A stretch of DNA of 64,000 nt, taken from the NCBI RefSeq assembly GCF_030160455.1, contig NZ_BSOJ01000032.1, positions 148,631 to 212,630 on the forward strand, written 5' to 3'. This DNA comes from Limnobacter litoralis. GTDB taxonomy: Bacteria; Pseudomonadota; Gammaproteobacteria; Burkholderiales; Burkholderiaceae_B. The notes beneath the pieces were generated by a model. It did no database searches. It had not been told where the DNA came from and worked only from the letters and a program-made list of their open reading frames with translations. Shown here in pieces: positions 1 through 8,236 of the stretch (position 1 is its first letter; every line of letters begins with the position of its first letter). The translations under genes were made by a program, and so were the position numbers.

Positions 1-430
1 TGAATGTGCCCGATGCATCGGTGATGACAAACACCTCGAAGCCCTCTTGCAAGGCTGACAAGACAGGAAAAGAAACACACACTTCGGTCACCACGCCGGC
101 CACGATCAGTTGCTTTTTCCCCGTGGCTTTGACCGCTGCTACAAAATCCTCATTGTCCCAGGCGTTGATCTGACCGGGTCGGGCAATGAAGGGTGAATCC
201 GGAAATATCGCTTTGAGTTCTGGCACCAGGGGGCCATTGGGGCCATTTTCGAAACTGGTGGTCAAAACCGTCGGCAAATTGAAGTACTTCGCGCAATCGG
301 CCAAAGCCAGAACGTTGTTTTTGAACTTGTCCGGATCGATGTCGCGAACCAGTGAAAGCAGACCGGTTTGATGGTCAACCAGCAGAACAGCAGCGTCATC
401 CTTGTTCAGGCGAATGTAGTTTTGGGTCAT
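1..430 (-). CDS. Isochorismatase-family cysteine hydrolase (partial)
   Basis: This gene runs off the left edge, so only about the first 143 residues are visible. The translation starts MTQNYIRLNKDDAAVLLVDH, contains the LLVDHQTG acid-residue segment near residue 20, and later reads GVVTEVCVSFP, which carries the Gly-Val-Val-Thr-x-x-Cys nucleophile motif of the isochorismatase/nicotinamidase superfamily (YcaC-like branch). Members hydrolyse small amides or vinyl ethers through a Cys-Asp-Lys triad; the substrate here cannot be told. The ATG at 430 is preceded by a good GGAGG ribosome site. It is transcribed away from the SDR gene at 732, and the 300-base gap between them must hold both promoters. 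The truncation is only the window edge. Confidence 0.85.
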   Translation of the reverse strand, partial: MTQNYIRLNKDDAAVLLVDHQTGLLSLVRDIDPDKFKNNVLALADCAKYFNLPTVLTTSFENGPNGPLVPELKAIFPDSPFIARPGQINAWDNEDFVAAVKATGKKQLIVAGVVTEVCVSFPVLSALQEGFEVFVITDASGTF

Positions 431-731
431 GGCTTTTCCTCCGTTGAAAAGCCCAGAGCTTAGGCAGACAGTGCTGCATTGAACATGGTGATGCGGTGGC
501 GACGAATCGTGATTCGCCAGGAAATAGGGCTTTGTAGAGCTCGGTCAATGCCTTGATAATCCAGTCTTGATGCGGCCTAGAGGGTGTTTTTGCCCGAATG
601 CCAAATGGCAAGTGGAACGTGCCGCAGTGGACACGGTGGCCGAAAATGACAATTCAATGGCCTTTTAAGCACCGATCTGAAAATCTGCTTGCGGTACAGT
701 GTGGATAGTCCAAATTCTCTCAGGAGCAGTC
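431..731. promoter_or_regulatory. Divergent intergenic region with CGAATC-GT-GATTCG palindrome
   Basis: This gap holds no convincing gene. At 503-516 there is a perfect 6+6 inverted repeat, CGAATC and GATTCG separated by GT, about 75 bases upstream of the isochorismatase-type gene, which suits an operator. Close to the SDR gene is a ribosome site (CAGGAG, 721-726). No strong sigma-70 promoter is evident to me on either strand, so the regulatory reading is inference. Confidence 0.4.
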
Positions 732-1565
732 ATGCCCGATCATCACAAAAACAGGTTCTGGAAAAACCGTCGAGTGCTCGTCACCGGTGCAGGCAGCGGG
801 ATTGGTCGTGAAATTGCCCGACAGTTACACACCCATGGTGCCAACGTGTTTGCAGTCAGTCTGCATCAGCACGAACTGGATCAATTGGCCGACAGCCTTG
901 ACTATGACACGCATCGACTTCAATGCCTTGCGATGGATCTCACTGCCCAAGGGGCGGTGAAGCAGCTGCTGGCCTATCTGGATGAGCATCACATCACCAT
1001 TGAAGCCCTGTTTAACAATGCAGGCACTGCCTTGTTTGGACCTCATATTGAATTGGACCCCAAGGCAGTCAGCAACATGCTGACCCTGAACATTCAGGTG
1101 ATGAGCGAAATGGCCAGCGAGATGGCCCGACACATGGTGAATCGGCGCGTGGCGGGCCATATCCTGAATGTGGCCTCCATCGCGTCATTTGCGCCCGTGC
1201 CTAACCTGGCGGCCTACAGCGCGAGCAAGCATTATGTGTTGGCGTTCACGCATGCGTTGGCGCTTGAATTGCGCACCCACAACATTCACGTTGGCGCGTT
1301 TTGTCCGGGTATTACCCGCACCCCCATCATTGAAAAAATGGGTCTGAATTCTGGCAGTCAGAATCGCAATTCCGTGAGCTTCCTGGCGTCCAAACTGGCC
1401 ACGCCGGTGACGCCCGTTGCAGCCTGTGCACTTCGCGCCATGCGGGATGAAAAGGCATTGGCGCTGCCGGGTGTCAATCAGTTGGTGCCCTTGGGCAGAC
1501 TGATACCTGGCCGCGTGCTCAGCAGTTTGGTATTCCGGTTTCTTTCCGGTCGTCAGCCTGCATGA
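732..1565 (+). CDS. Short-chain dehydrogenase/reductase (SDR)
   Basis: A classical SDR of 277 residues that would interconvert an alcohol and a carbonyl with NAD(P)H. The cofactor motif TGAGSGIG lies at residues 18-25, NNAG follows near residue 95, and the catalytic Tyr162 and Lys166 are in YSASK. I chose the ATG at 732 because CAGGAG sits 6-11 bases upstream; an in-frame start at 699 lacks a site. The C-terminal part, after residue 200, is of the type seen in SDRs acting on larger or membrane-associated substrates, but the substrate is unknown. Its stop codon overlaps the start of the AraC-type regulator by four bases (ATGA), so the two are translationally coupled and probably share one function. 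Confidence 0.9.
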   Translation: MPDHHKNRFWKNRRVLVTGAGSGIGREIARQLHTHGANVFAVSLHQHELDQLADSLDYDTHRLQCLAMDLTAQGAVKQLLAYLDEHHITIEALFNNAGTALFGPHIELDPKAVSNMLTLNIQVMSEMASEMARHMVNRRVAGHILNVASIASFAPVPNLAAYSASKHYVLAFTHALALELRTHNIHVGAFCPGITRTPIIEKMGLNSGSQNRNSVSFLASKLATPVTPVAACALRAMRDEKALALPGVNQLVPLGRLIPGRVLSSLVFRFLSGRQPA

Positions 1566-2629
1566 ACGAGCTTGCTGCTCAAGGGCACGACCTGGCCACC
1601 TGGTTTTTCAAGCCTGTCATTCCGGCGACTTACGCCAAAACCGTGTTGAATGTGGCGCGTTCAAGAGGTCTGAACATCGAACATGTGGCCTGCCACGCAG
1701 GCCTGGACCTTGCCTTGCTGGATGATCCAGCGGCCCGTGTATTGCCGCTGGTCCACATGAATGTTGTGCAACAAATTCTCAGTCAGACCGGGGATCATGG
1801 CCTGGGGTTTGAAATCGGTCTTGCACTGCCTTTGACCAGCCACGGTGATTTGGGTTTTGCCGTCATGTGCGCCGGTTCCCTCTGCGAGGTTTTTGACCTG
1901 TTGCATCGCTTCTGGAATTTGCAGGAAAAGGCGATTAGCCTGGTGGCCGAGGTTCATCCACGGCAGGCCACGATTACCTTGACCACGCCCCTGCAATTGC
2001 CTGCACCCGTCGAGCAAGTGTATTTTGAATGCCTGTTGGCCATGATTGTTCGCGCTTTGCAAATGTTGACAGGAAGCCAAGCGCTGCCCGGGCAAGTCAA
2101 CTTGAAGGGGCCAGAGCGTGACTATGTAAAGCGGTTTGCAGAGGTGCTTCCACCCCTTCGCTTCAACATGCCCAACTGGCAGTACACCATTCCGGTGGAG
2201 TGGATGGAGGTGCGCCTTCCGATGTCCAATCCCGACATGCTGGCCGCCGCTGTGCTGCGTTGTGAACGTGAATTGGCGATGCTGGCGGGTGACCCCAAGG
2301 ATTTCATGACTCGCGTGCAGCAAGCGCTCACTCTCGGAGCGGGCGGCTACCCCGATCAGCAAACCATCGCACGGCACTTGAATGTGTCTGTGCGGACCTT
2401 TCGGCGTCGCTTGCTGCTGTGTGGCACCAGCTACCGGGAATTGCTTGAACTGGCCCAGCGCAAAGACGCGGTCTGCCTGCTTGAAAGTTCGAATCTCAAG
2501 GTGCAACAAATTGCAGCCAGGCTGGGCTATTTGAATTCTGGCAACTTTTCAAGGGCATTCAAAAGCTGGACAGGGCTGTCTCCAGAGGCATTCCGTCGTC
2601 ATCGTGTTGAACAGGCACGTGGCAATTAG
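1562..2629 (+). CDS. AraC-family transcriptional regulator
   Basis: A 355-residue regulator. The first 200 or so residues match the arabinose-binding-like ligand domain found in the OruR/ArgR-type subgroup of AraC proteins (an early LARSRGL-like segment, then a GDLGFAVMCAGSL stretch). The last 95 residues form the double helix-turn-helix, with NVSVRTFRRRL in the first helix pair and VQQIAARLGYLNSGNFSRAFKSWTG in the second, the latter being the family signature. It overlaps the upstream SDR by four bases, so it likely controls that SDR, or the oxidative operon at 3.3-6.7 kb, in response to a lipid-like or aromatic ligand. The ligand is not deducible. Confidence 0.9.
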   Translation: MNELAAQGHDLATWFFKPVIPATYAKTVLNVARSRGLNIEHVACHAGLDLALLDDPAARVLPLVHMNVVQQILSQTGDHGLGFEIGLALPLTSHGDLGFAVMCAGSLCEVFDLLHRFWNLQEKAISLVAEVHPRQATITLTTPLQLPAPVEQVYFECLLAMIVRALQMLTGSQALPGQVNLKGPERDYVKRFAEVLPPLRFNMPNWQYTIPVEWMEVRLPMSNPDMLAAAVLRCERELAMLAGDPKDFMTRVQQALTLGAGGYPDQQTIARHLNVSVRTFRRRLLLCGTSYRELLELAQRKDAVCLLESSNLKVQQIAARLGYLNSGNFSRAFKSWTGLSPEAFRRHRVEQARGN

Positions 2630-2647
2630 GCTGTCATTGCCGTTTCC

Positions 2648-3256
2648 TCAATCCGCCTTTAATTCCATCGCCACATAATGCCCAGCCATGTTGGCCAGCA
2701 CCTGGGCCAACTCTTCAAAACTGAATGCGGGGTTGGGGTGGCTTAAATACCGTGTCATTGAATACACGCCACTGTTGATAAAAATGTAGGCCACGGTGGG
2801 CAGGTTTTTCAGTTGCAACTGTTCAGGGTGGGCAATGGCGTGTTTCGTAAACAATTCGCCAAGTGCGCGGTACACCGGGCTGAGCAGGGTGTGGTTGTCA
2901 TGCAGCATCAGCGACCGGGCGCATTTCAGGTATTGCTCGTCGTTGGCCTTCAGGAATTCTGCAAATTTCAGGGTCAATTCATACACCGCATCGGTGAGTG
3001 GAATCCGAACGAGGGACGGGGTAAGTGCCTTTACATGGGCTGCAATGGCCTGGGCAAAGTGCTCAATCAGCGCGTCCAGAATGGCTTGCTTGTTCTCAAA
3101 ATACTCATACAGCGAACCCACGCCAATGCCTGCGATTTCCGCAATTTGTCGGGTAGTGGTTGATTCAGAACCATTTTTTGCAATTGCAATGTAGGCCGCC
3201 TGAATAATGGCGTCGTAGGTCTGCCTTGAGCGGGCTTGCTGGGGCTTTCTGGGCAT
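2648..3256 (-). CDS. TetR-family transcriptional repressor
   Basis: A TetR-type repressor of about 202 residues. The N-terminal helix-turn-helix reads from ARSRQTYDAIIQAA through TTTRQIAEIAGIGVGSLYEYF, a textbook TetR DNA-binding domain; the rest is the variable ligand domain. I prefer the ATG at 3256 to a TTG at 3283, because the protein then begins MPRKPQQARSR, as is usual. The gene is divergent from the SDR / diiron / monooxygenase operon, and the 88-base gap holds two symmetrical sites (3278-3289 and 3299-3316). The simplest reading is that it represses that operon and itself and is relieved by a pathway substrate or product. Confidence 0.9.
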   Translation of the reverse strand: MPRKPQQARSRQTYDAIIQAAYIAIAKNGSESTTTRQIAEIAGIGVGSLYEYFENKQAILDALIEHFAQAIAAHVKALTPSLVRIPLTDAVYELTLKFAEFLKANDEQYLKCARSLMLHDNHTLLSPVYRALGELFTKHAIAHPEQLQLKNLPTVAYIFINSGVYSMTRYLSHPNPAFSFEELAQVLANMAGHYVAMELKAD

Positions 3257-3277
3257 TGTGAAATCCGAGTTGAATCC

Positions 3278-3289
3278 GAACAAACGTTC
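3278..3289. promoter_or_regulatory. GAAC-AAAC-GTTC inverted repeat (candidate operator)
   Basis: GAAC, a four-base AAAC spacer and GTTC form a short palindrome 22-33 bases upstream of the TetR start, well placed for autoregulation. The core AACAAACGTT recurs exactly at 29322-29331 upstream of an alpha/beta hydrolase. The arms are short, so this is tentative. Confidence 0.35.
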
Positions 3290-3298
3290 ACTTTACCA

Positions 3299-3316
3299 TG
3301 ACATTATTCAATGTCA
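3299..3316. promoter_or_regulatory. Palindromic operator TGACATT-ATTC-AATGTCA
   Basis: A perfect inverted repeat with 7-base arms and a 4-base spacer lies between the divergent TetR gene and the SDR operon, ending 28 bases before the SDR start codon. Size and position are typical of a TetR-family operator. That the neighbouring TetR protein binds it is inference. Confidence 0.6.
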
Positions 3317-3344
3317 CGGTTAATGCCGTCAAGGAACGCAATTC

Positions 3345-4256
3345 ATGTTTGGAAAAAAGCTCAGTAAAAATGCCAATGCAGTGGTCACAGGGGCTGGCAG
3401 CGGCATTGGCCGCGCCTTCGCGCTCGAGATCGCCAAGCGTGGTGGTCGCGTGGTGTGTGCAGACATCGACCTGCAACGTGCGCAGGAAACCGTGGAGATG
3501 ATCACCGCCTTGCTGGAAGGCGACAAGCCCCATCCGGACCTGGTGTACAAGCCACACGCCTGGGCGGTGCAGTGCGATGTCAGCAAGCTGGCGCAGGTTC
3601 AGGCCCTGGCCGACACTGCAGAAGACTGTTTTGAGGGCAGCGCCGAGCGCACCGCCATCAACCTCGTCATCAACAACGCAGGCATTGGCATCGGCGGCAA
3701 ACCAATCGGTGAAACACCCATAGAAGACTGGCAGCGTACCCTCGGGGTGAACATGTGGGGCGTGATTCACGGCTGCCATGTGTTTGCGCCCCGGCTGAAA
3801 GCCGCGGCCACCCAGGGTCGCAAAGGCAAACGCACCAACAACCAGTTTGGCATTGTCAATGTGGCTTCTACGGCCAGCTTTGCTGCAGCACCTTTGATGG
3901 GGCCCTACAACGCCAGCAAGGCCGCTGCCCTGGCCGTGACAGAAACCCTGGCCGCTGAAGTAGCGGGCACCGGCATGAAAGTGACCGCCTTGTGCCCCAC
4001 CTTTGTGAAAACCAACATTGTGCGCGACGGCGAGATCGACAACGATTCCCGCAAGCTGGCCGAAAAGCTGATGCACTGGACCGGCATGGCCCCCGAGAAA
4101 GTGGTCATCCAAACCCTGAATGCGTTGGACAGCGGTGAGTTGTATGTGCTCCCGCAGATGGACGCGCGAATGATCTGGCGCATGAAGCGCCTGACCCCCG
4201 GCACTTACGCCAAGGGCGCCGGTTTGCTCAACCGGATTGCCCAGAAAGCCCTTTAA
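3345..4256 (+). CDS. SDR dehydrogenase, first gene of oxidative operon
   Basis: A 303-residue SDR with TGAGSGIG near residue 16, NNAGIG near residue 110 and catalytic Tyr188/Lys192 in the YNASK motif. The start at 3345 has AAGGA 10 bases upstream. At about 300 residues it is longer than the classical 250 because of an insert after the first beta-alpha unit (residues 50-75) and a C-terminal extension rich in Met, Arg and Leu that may touch a membrane or a hydrophobic substrate. It is followed after 29 bases by the ferritin-like gene and then a Baeyer-Villiger-type monooxygenase. A likely role is oxidation of a secondary alcohol to the ketone used by the monooxygenase, but this is inferred from context. 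Confidence 0.88.
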   Translation: MFGKKLSKNANAVVTGAGSGIGRAFALEIAKRGGRVVCADIDLQRAQETVEMITALLEGDKPHPDLVYKPHAWAVQCDVSKLAQVQALADTAEDCFEGSAERTAINLVINNAGIGIGGKPIGETPIEDWQRTLGVNMWGVIHGCHVFAPRLKAAATQGRKGKRTNNQFGIVNVASTASFAAAPLMGPYNASKAAALAVTETLAAEVAGTGMKVTALCPTFVKTNIVRDGEIDNDSRKLAEKLMHWTGMAPEKVVIQTLNALDSGELYVLPQMDARMIWRMKRLTPGTYAKGAGLLNRIAQKAL

Positions 4257-4285
4257 TTTTTGACAAGCAGCATTAGGAGTACACC

Positions 4286-5212
4286 ATGCCTCAACTCGAT
4301 TTGGTAAAAACACTGCGCCGCATCAAGGAAAACCAGTGGGCGCTGGCCGACATAGACTGGGACGCCCCCGGCGCCGATCAGATCACCCCCGAACAATGGC
4401 CCAAGCTGAAAGCCTTCATGGCCGACTTGACCTGGATTGAACACGTGGGTGCGCGCGGCTTTGCCGCCATGGCCAAAAAAGCCCCCAACGACACCCTGCG
4501 TGAAATTTATCAATGGTTTCACGCTGAAGAACAGCGCCACGCCAACGCCGAGCTGGCCCTGATGCAGCGCTGGGGCATGCTGGAGGACGGCGAAGTGCCC
4601 GAGCCGAACATCAACCTGCGCATCACCATCGAATGGCTGGACAAGTTCAGCGACGACATGCCTCTGAATGTGCTGGGCAGCGTGATCCCGATGCTCGAAG
4701 TGGCTCTGGATGGTGCCTTGTGCAAATTCCTGCTGGAAGAAGTGAAAGACCCGATCTGCCACGAGGTGTTCAAGAAAATCAACGCCGACGAAGCCCGCCA
4801 CCTGGGTGTGGATTTCCATGTGCTGGAAATGCTCGGCCACGGCAAGCAATACCAACTTATTTTAGAAGCGCTGGGCACCGCATTGAATCCCAAGCTGATT
4901 CTGGGCGTGCTGGCCTATTTCCCCCTGCTGAACCGCATGCGCGACAACATCATCGGCATGGGCTTGAAAGAAGAGCGCCTGTACGAGGCCATGAACAAGT
5001 TTGAAACTTACGGTGGCGCAACACCCGAAGGCCGCCGCAACCCTTGGTATCAGGTGATGCGCCAGCACGGCAAATGGGTGGTCAACCGCAAATCGCTGTA
5101 CCACAAGCCTGTGGATTTGCTGGTCAAGGCGTCTGACTACATTCCCGCCAAGGTGTTTGGCCCTGTGCCCACCTGGGTCAACAAAATCACATGGCGCCCC
5201 GTGGCGAACTAA
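4286..5212 (+). CDS. Ferritin-like diiron-carboxylate protein
   Basis: A 308-residue protein whose first 200 residues show the two E...ExxH pairs of a four-helix diiron protein: Glu52 (WIEHVGARG) with Glu82-x-x-His85, and Glu138 (MLEVALDG) with Glu169-x-x-His172 (DEARH). The full ligand set is kept, so it should bind two metals. Families with this layout include ferritin-like oxidases, acyl-ACP desaturase relatives and N-oxygenases. The C-terminal 100 residues are basic and hydrophobic and I do not recognise them. It sits 29 bases after an SDR and 3 bases before a Baeyer-Villiger-type monooxygenase, so it may be an oxygenase in the same pathway; a storage role is unlikely. An ATTAGGAG ribosome site precedes it. 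Confidence 0.8.
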   Translation: MPQLDLVKTLRRIKENQWALADIDWDAPGADQITPEQWPKLKAFMADLTWIEHVGARGFAAMAKKAPNDTLREIYQWFHAEEQRHANAELALMQRWGMLEDGEVPEPNINLRITIEWLDKFSDDMPLNVLGSVIPMLEVALDGALCKFLLEEVKDPICHEVFKKINADEARHLGVDFHVLEMLGHGKQYQLILEALGTALNPKLILGVLAYFPLLNRMRDNIIGMGLKEERLYEAMNKFETYGGATPEGRRNPWYQVMRQHGKWVVNRKSLYHKPVDLLVKASDYIPAKVFGPVPTWVNKITWRPVAN

Positions 5213-5215
5213 CCC

Positions 5216-6739
5216 ATGAATACAAGCACACTGACACGCACCAAACCGGCCGTGCGTCGCAAATCAGCCAACCCGGAATACGACACCGTCATCATCGGTG
5301 CCGGCTTTGCAGGCCTGGGCACCGCCATCAAGCTTTTGGAGGCGGGCGTCAAAAACTTCGTCATTCTGGAGCGAGGCCAACAACCTGGCGGCACCTGGCG
5401 CGACAACCAGTACCCCGGCGCAGCCTGCGACATTCCGTCGAACCTGTACAGCTTTTCATTCGCGCCCAACCCCGAGTGGTCCCGAAGTTTTTCCGGCAGT
5501 GCCGAGATATTCGAGTATGTGAAGCACCTGGTGAAGCACTTCAAGCTGGAGCCGCACATTCAATATGGCCAAAATGTCAACAGCGCCGAACTGGACGATG
5601 AAACAGGCCTTTGGCACATTCACACCGAGGACGGCAAAATCCACAAGGGCAGGGCGGTGGTCATGGCCTCAGGCCCGTTGGCCAACCCGAAAATGCCCGC
5701 CATCAAGGGGCTGGCCGATTATCAAGGCAAGATTGTGCACAGTGCCCGCTGGGACCACGACTACGACCTAGCTGGCAAACGCGTGGCGGTGATCGGCACT
5801 GGCGCAAGCGCCATCCAGATCATTCCGGAAATTGTGGACAAGGTGGGCAAGTTGACGGTGTTTCAGCGCACCCCGGCCTGGGTCATGCCGCGGCCCGATT
5901 TCACCACATCCGGGTTTAGCAAAAGCCTGTTTCGCAATCTGCCCTTTACCCAGAAAGCCATTCGCGAGGCCCTGTACTGGACGCATGAATCCATGGCGCT
6001 GGCGGTTATTTGGGACTCCCCCTTGCGCAAGGTGGCCGAGCGTTTGGGCAGTGCATTTCTGAATGCGCAGGTGAAAGACAAGTGGATGCGCCGCCAGTTG
6101 ACGCCCGATTACAAAATCGGCTGCAAGCGGATCTTGGTCAGCAACACGTATTACCCCGCCTTGCAGCGCAAAAACTGCGAACTGATTACTTGGCCCATCG
6201 CCAACGTGAGTCATCAGGGCATACGCACCGCCGATGGGGTGGAACACCAGGTGGACTGCATCGTGCTGGCGACGGGCTTTGACGTGCCCAAAAGCGGCAC
6301 CCCTTACCCGATCAAGGGCATTGGCGGCCGCTTGCTGGCTGAGGAATGGGCGCGGGGCGCACAGGCCTACAAAAGCATCAACGTGTCGGGCTACCCAAAC
6401 CTGTTTATCACCTTCGGACCCAACAGCGGCCCCGGCCACAATTCGGCGCTGGTGTACATGGAGCAGCAGATCGCCTACATCGTGAAGGGTGTGCGGCAAA
6501 TTCTGGACAAGAACCTGAAAATGCTGGATGTGAAACCCGAGGTGCAGGCCCGATACAACCAGAGCATCCAGAAGCGGCTTTCCAGAACCAACTGGAATTC
6601 GGGCTGTAAAAGCTGGTACCTGACCGAGGACGGCTTTAACGCCACCATGTACCCCGGCTTTGCAACCCAGTACGCGGCGCAAATGAAGCGCTTTGACACT
6701 CGCGCTTACGCGCAGGTTCAACAAAACAGGCCAGCATAA
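5216..6739 (+). CDS. FAD-dependent Baeyer-Villiger-type monooxygenase
   Basis: A 507-residue flavoprotein with GAGFAG at residues 28-33 for FAD and a second Rossmann motif, VIGTGASA, near residue 192 for NADPH. Between them YQGKIVHSARWDHD fits the Baeyer-Villiger fingerprint FxGxxxHxxxW, with Tyr in place of the first Phe and His175 at its centre. Such enzymes insert oxygen next to a ketone to give an ester or lactone; related flavoproteins of the AlmA type act on long-chain alkanes. It starts 3 bases after the ferritin-like gene and ends the operon. With the SDR it would give an alcohol-ketone-ester sequence, though no esterase is adjacent. The substrate is unknown. Confidence 0.88.
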   Translation: MNTSTLTRTKPAVRRKSANPEYDTVIIGAGFAGLGTAIKLLEAGVKNFVILERGQQPGGTWRDNQYPGAACDIPSNLYSFSFAPNPEWSRSFSGSAEIFEYVKHLVKHFKLEPHIQYGQNVNSAELDDETGLWHIHTEDGKIHKGRAVVMASGPLANPKMPAIKGLADYQGKIVHSARWDHDYDLAGKRVAVIGTGASAIQIIPEIVDKVGKLTVFQRTPAWVMPRPDFTTSGFSKSLFRNLPFTQKAIREALYWTHESMALAVIWDSPLRKVAERLGSAFLNAQVKDKWMRRQLTPDYKIGCKRILVSNTYYPALQRKNCELITWPIANVSHQGIRTADGVEHQVDCIVLATGFDVPKSGTPYPIKGIGGRLLAEEWARGAQAYKSINVSGYPNLFITFGPNSGPGHNSALVYMEQQIAYIVKGVRQILDKNLKMLDVKPEVQARYNQSIQKRLSRTNWNSGCKSWYLTEDGFNATMYPGFATQYAAQMKRFDTRAYAQVQQNRPA

Positions 6740-6804
6740 GCGCACAGTGGCGGGTTAGAATCGAGCGGTTCGATTCAACGATTCAACCCGCCCAGGTGCC
6801 GCAG

Positions 6805-8154
6805 ATGACGGATTCGCCCACACAGGCTTCAGAGCCGATTTCAAGACGTCAAGCCTGGCTGTTTTGGCTCAAGCTGGGCTTCATCAGCTTTGGCGGGCCT
6901 GCGGGGCAAATTTCGATCATGCACCAAGAGCTGGTTGAAAAGCGCCGCTGGATCTCCGAGAACCGCTTTCTTCACGCCCTGAACTATTGCATGGTGCTGC
7001 CCGGGCCTGAGGCTCAGCAACTGGCCACTTACCTGGGGTGGCTGATGCACCGCACCGCGGGCGGCGTGGTCGCCGGGGTATTGTTCATCTTGCCCTCCCT
7101 GTTCATTCTGATTGCTTTAACCTGGGTGTATCTGGCGTTTGGCCAGTTGCCCTTGATTGCCGGAATTTTTTACGGCATCAAGCCGGCAGTCACCGCCATT
7201 GTCGTGCATGCTGCGCACCGCATCGGCTCGCGCGCACTCAAGAACGGCTGGATGTGGGGCATTGCCGCAGCGGCGTTTGTCGCCATTTTCGGCCTGAATG
7301 TGCCGTTTCCAGCCATTGTACTCGGCGCGGCCCTGCTGGGCTTTTTCGGCGGAAAGGTGGCTCCAGGGCTTTTCCAATCCGGTGGCGGGCACGGTGGTGC
7401 AACAAAATCCTACGGGCAAGCCATCATTGACGATGCCACGCCAACACCCCCCCACGCGCTGTTCACCTGGGGCCGGCTTGCCAGGGTATTGGGCAGTGGT
7501 TTGCTGCTGTGGTGCCTGCCGATGGCTTTGTTGTGGAGTGTTTTGGGCTGGCAGCACACCTACACGCAAATGGCCTGGTTTTTCACCAAGGCGGCCTTGC
7601 TGACTTTCGGCGGTGCCTATGCCGTGTTGCCGTATGTGTATCAAGGGGCTGTGTTGAATTTTGGTTGGTTGTCGCCCACGCAAATGATCGACGGCTTGGC
7701 GCTGGGCGAAACCACGCCCGGGCCCCTGATCATGGTGGTGGCCTTTGTGGCTTTCGTGGGGGGGTACCTGAAGTCTGCCCTGGGGCCTGAACTTCATTTT
7801 CTGTCTGGTGTGGTGGCCACATTGCTGGTGACCTGGTTTACCTTTTTGCCGTCGTTTGTCTTCATACTGGCAGGCGGCCCTTTGGTTGAAACCACACACA
7901 ACGACCTGAAATTCACCGCCCCGCTAACAGCCATCACCGCCGCTGTGGTTGGCGTGGTGCTCAATCTGGCCCTGTTTTTTGCTTATCACGTGTGGTGGCC
8001 CAGCGGCTTTCAAGGGCATTTCGACTGGTTTTCGGCGCTGCTCAGTTTCAGCGCCTTCATCGCGCTGTTCAGGTTCAAGCGCGGCATGATGGAAACGCTG
8101 GCAGCCTGCGCGCTTCTGGGTTTGGTGGTGCACTGGTTTACGGGCATACCCTAG
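6805..8154 (+). CDS. chrA: Chromate transporter (long CHR family)
   Basis: A 449-residue inner-membrane protein with two homologous CHR domains, as in long-chain ChrA. The first repeat has FWLKLGFISFGGPAGQI near residue 22 and LPGPEAQQ near residue 68. The second has FFTKAALLTFGGAYAVLP in the middle and LGETTPGPLIMV after it. ChrA exports chromate using the proton gradient and gives chromate resistance; some homologues have other anion substrates. I start at the ATG at 6805, with AGG just upstream; a GTG three codons earlier is the alternative. No chrB or other chr gene is adjacent, so regulation is not evident. Confidence 0.9.
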   Translation: MTDSPTQASEPISRRQAWLFWLKLGFISFGGPAGQISIMHQELVEKRRWISENRFLHALNYCMVLPGPEAQQLATYLGWLMHRTAGGVVAGVLFILPSLFILIALTWVYLAFGQLPLIAGIFYGIKPAVTAIVVHAAHRIGSRALKNGWMWGIAAAAFVAIFGLNVPFPAIVLGAALLGFFGGKVAPGLFQSGGGHGGATKSYGQAIIDDATPTPPHALFTWGRLARVLGSGLLLWCLPMALLWSVLGWQHTYTQMAWFFTKAALLTFGGAYAVLPYVYQGAVLNFGWLSPTQMIDGLALGETTPGPLIMVVAFVAFVGGYLKSALGPELHFLSGVVATLLVTWFTFLPSFVFILAGGPLVETTHNDLKFTAPLTAITAAVVGVVLNLALFFAYHVWWPSGFQGHFDWFSALLSFSAFIALFRFKRGMMETLAACALLGLVVHWFTGIP

Positions 8155-8236
8155 GTCACATTTGTCCTTGCTGAACCACGGGTCAGTGACTTCGGGCGTA
8201 GAATTTTCAGGGCGTTTCATTCTTTGAGAGTCCTTT

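Noticed and set aside
1661..2509. Antisense frame opposite the AraC regulator
   Set aside because: Composition rich in His and Gln with no domain; the sense gene has the AraC signature and is coupled to the SDR.
3288..4313. Antisense open frame opposite the SDR at 3345
   Set aside because: The SDR motifs on the plus strand are complete and the antisense frame would cross the palindromic operator region.
5768..6745. Antisense open frame opposite the Baeyer-Villiger enzyme
   Set aside because: The sense protein carries all flavoprotein motifs; the antisense one is His/Arg-rich with no domain.
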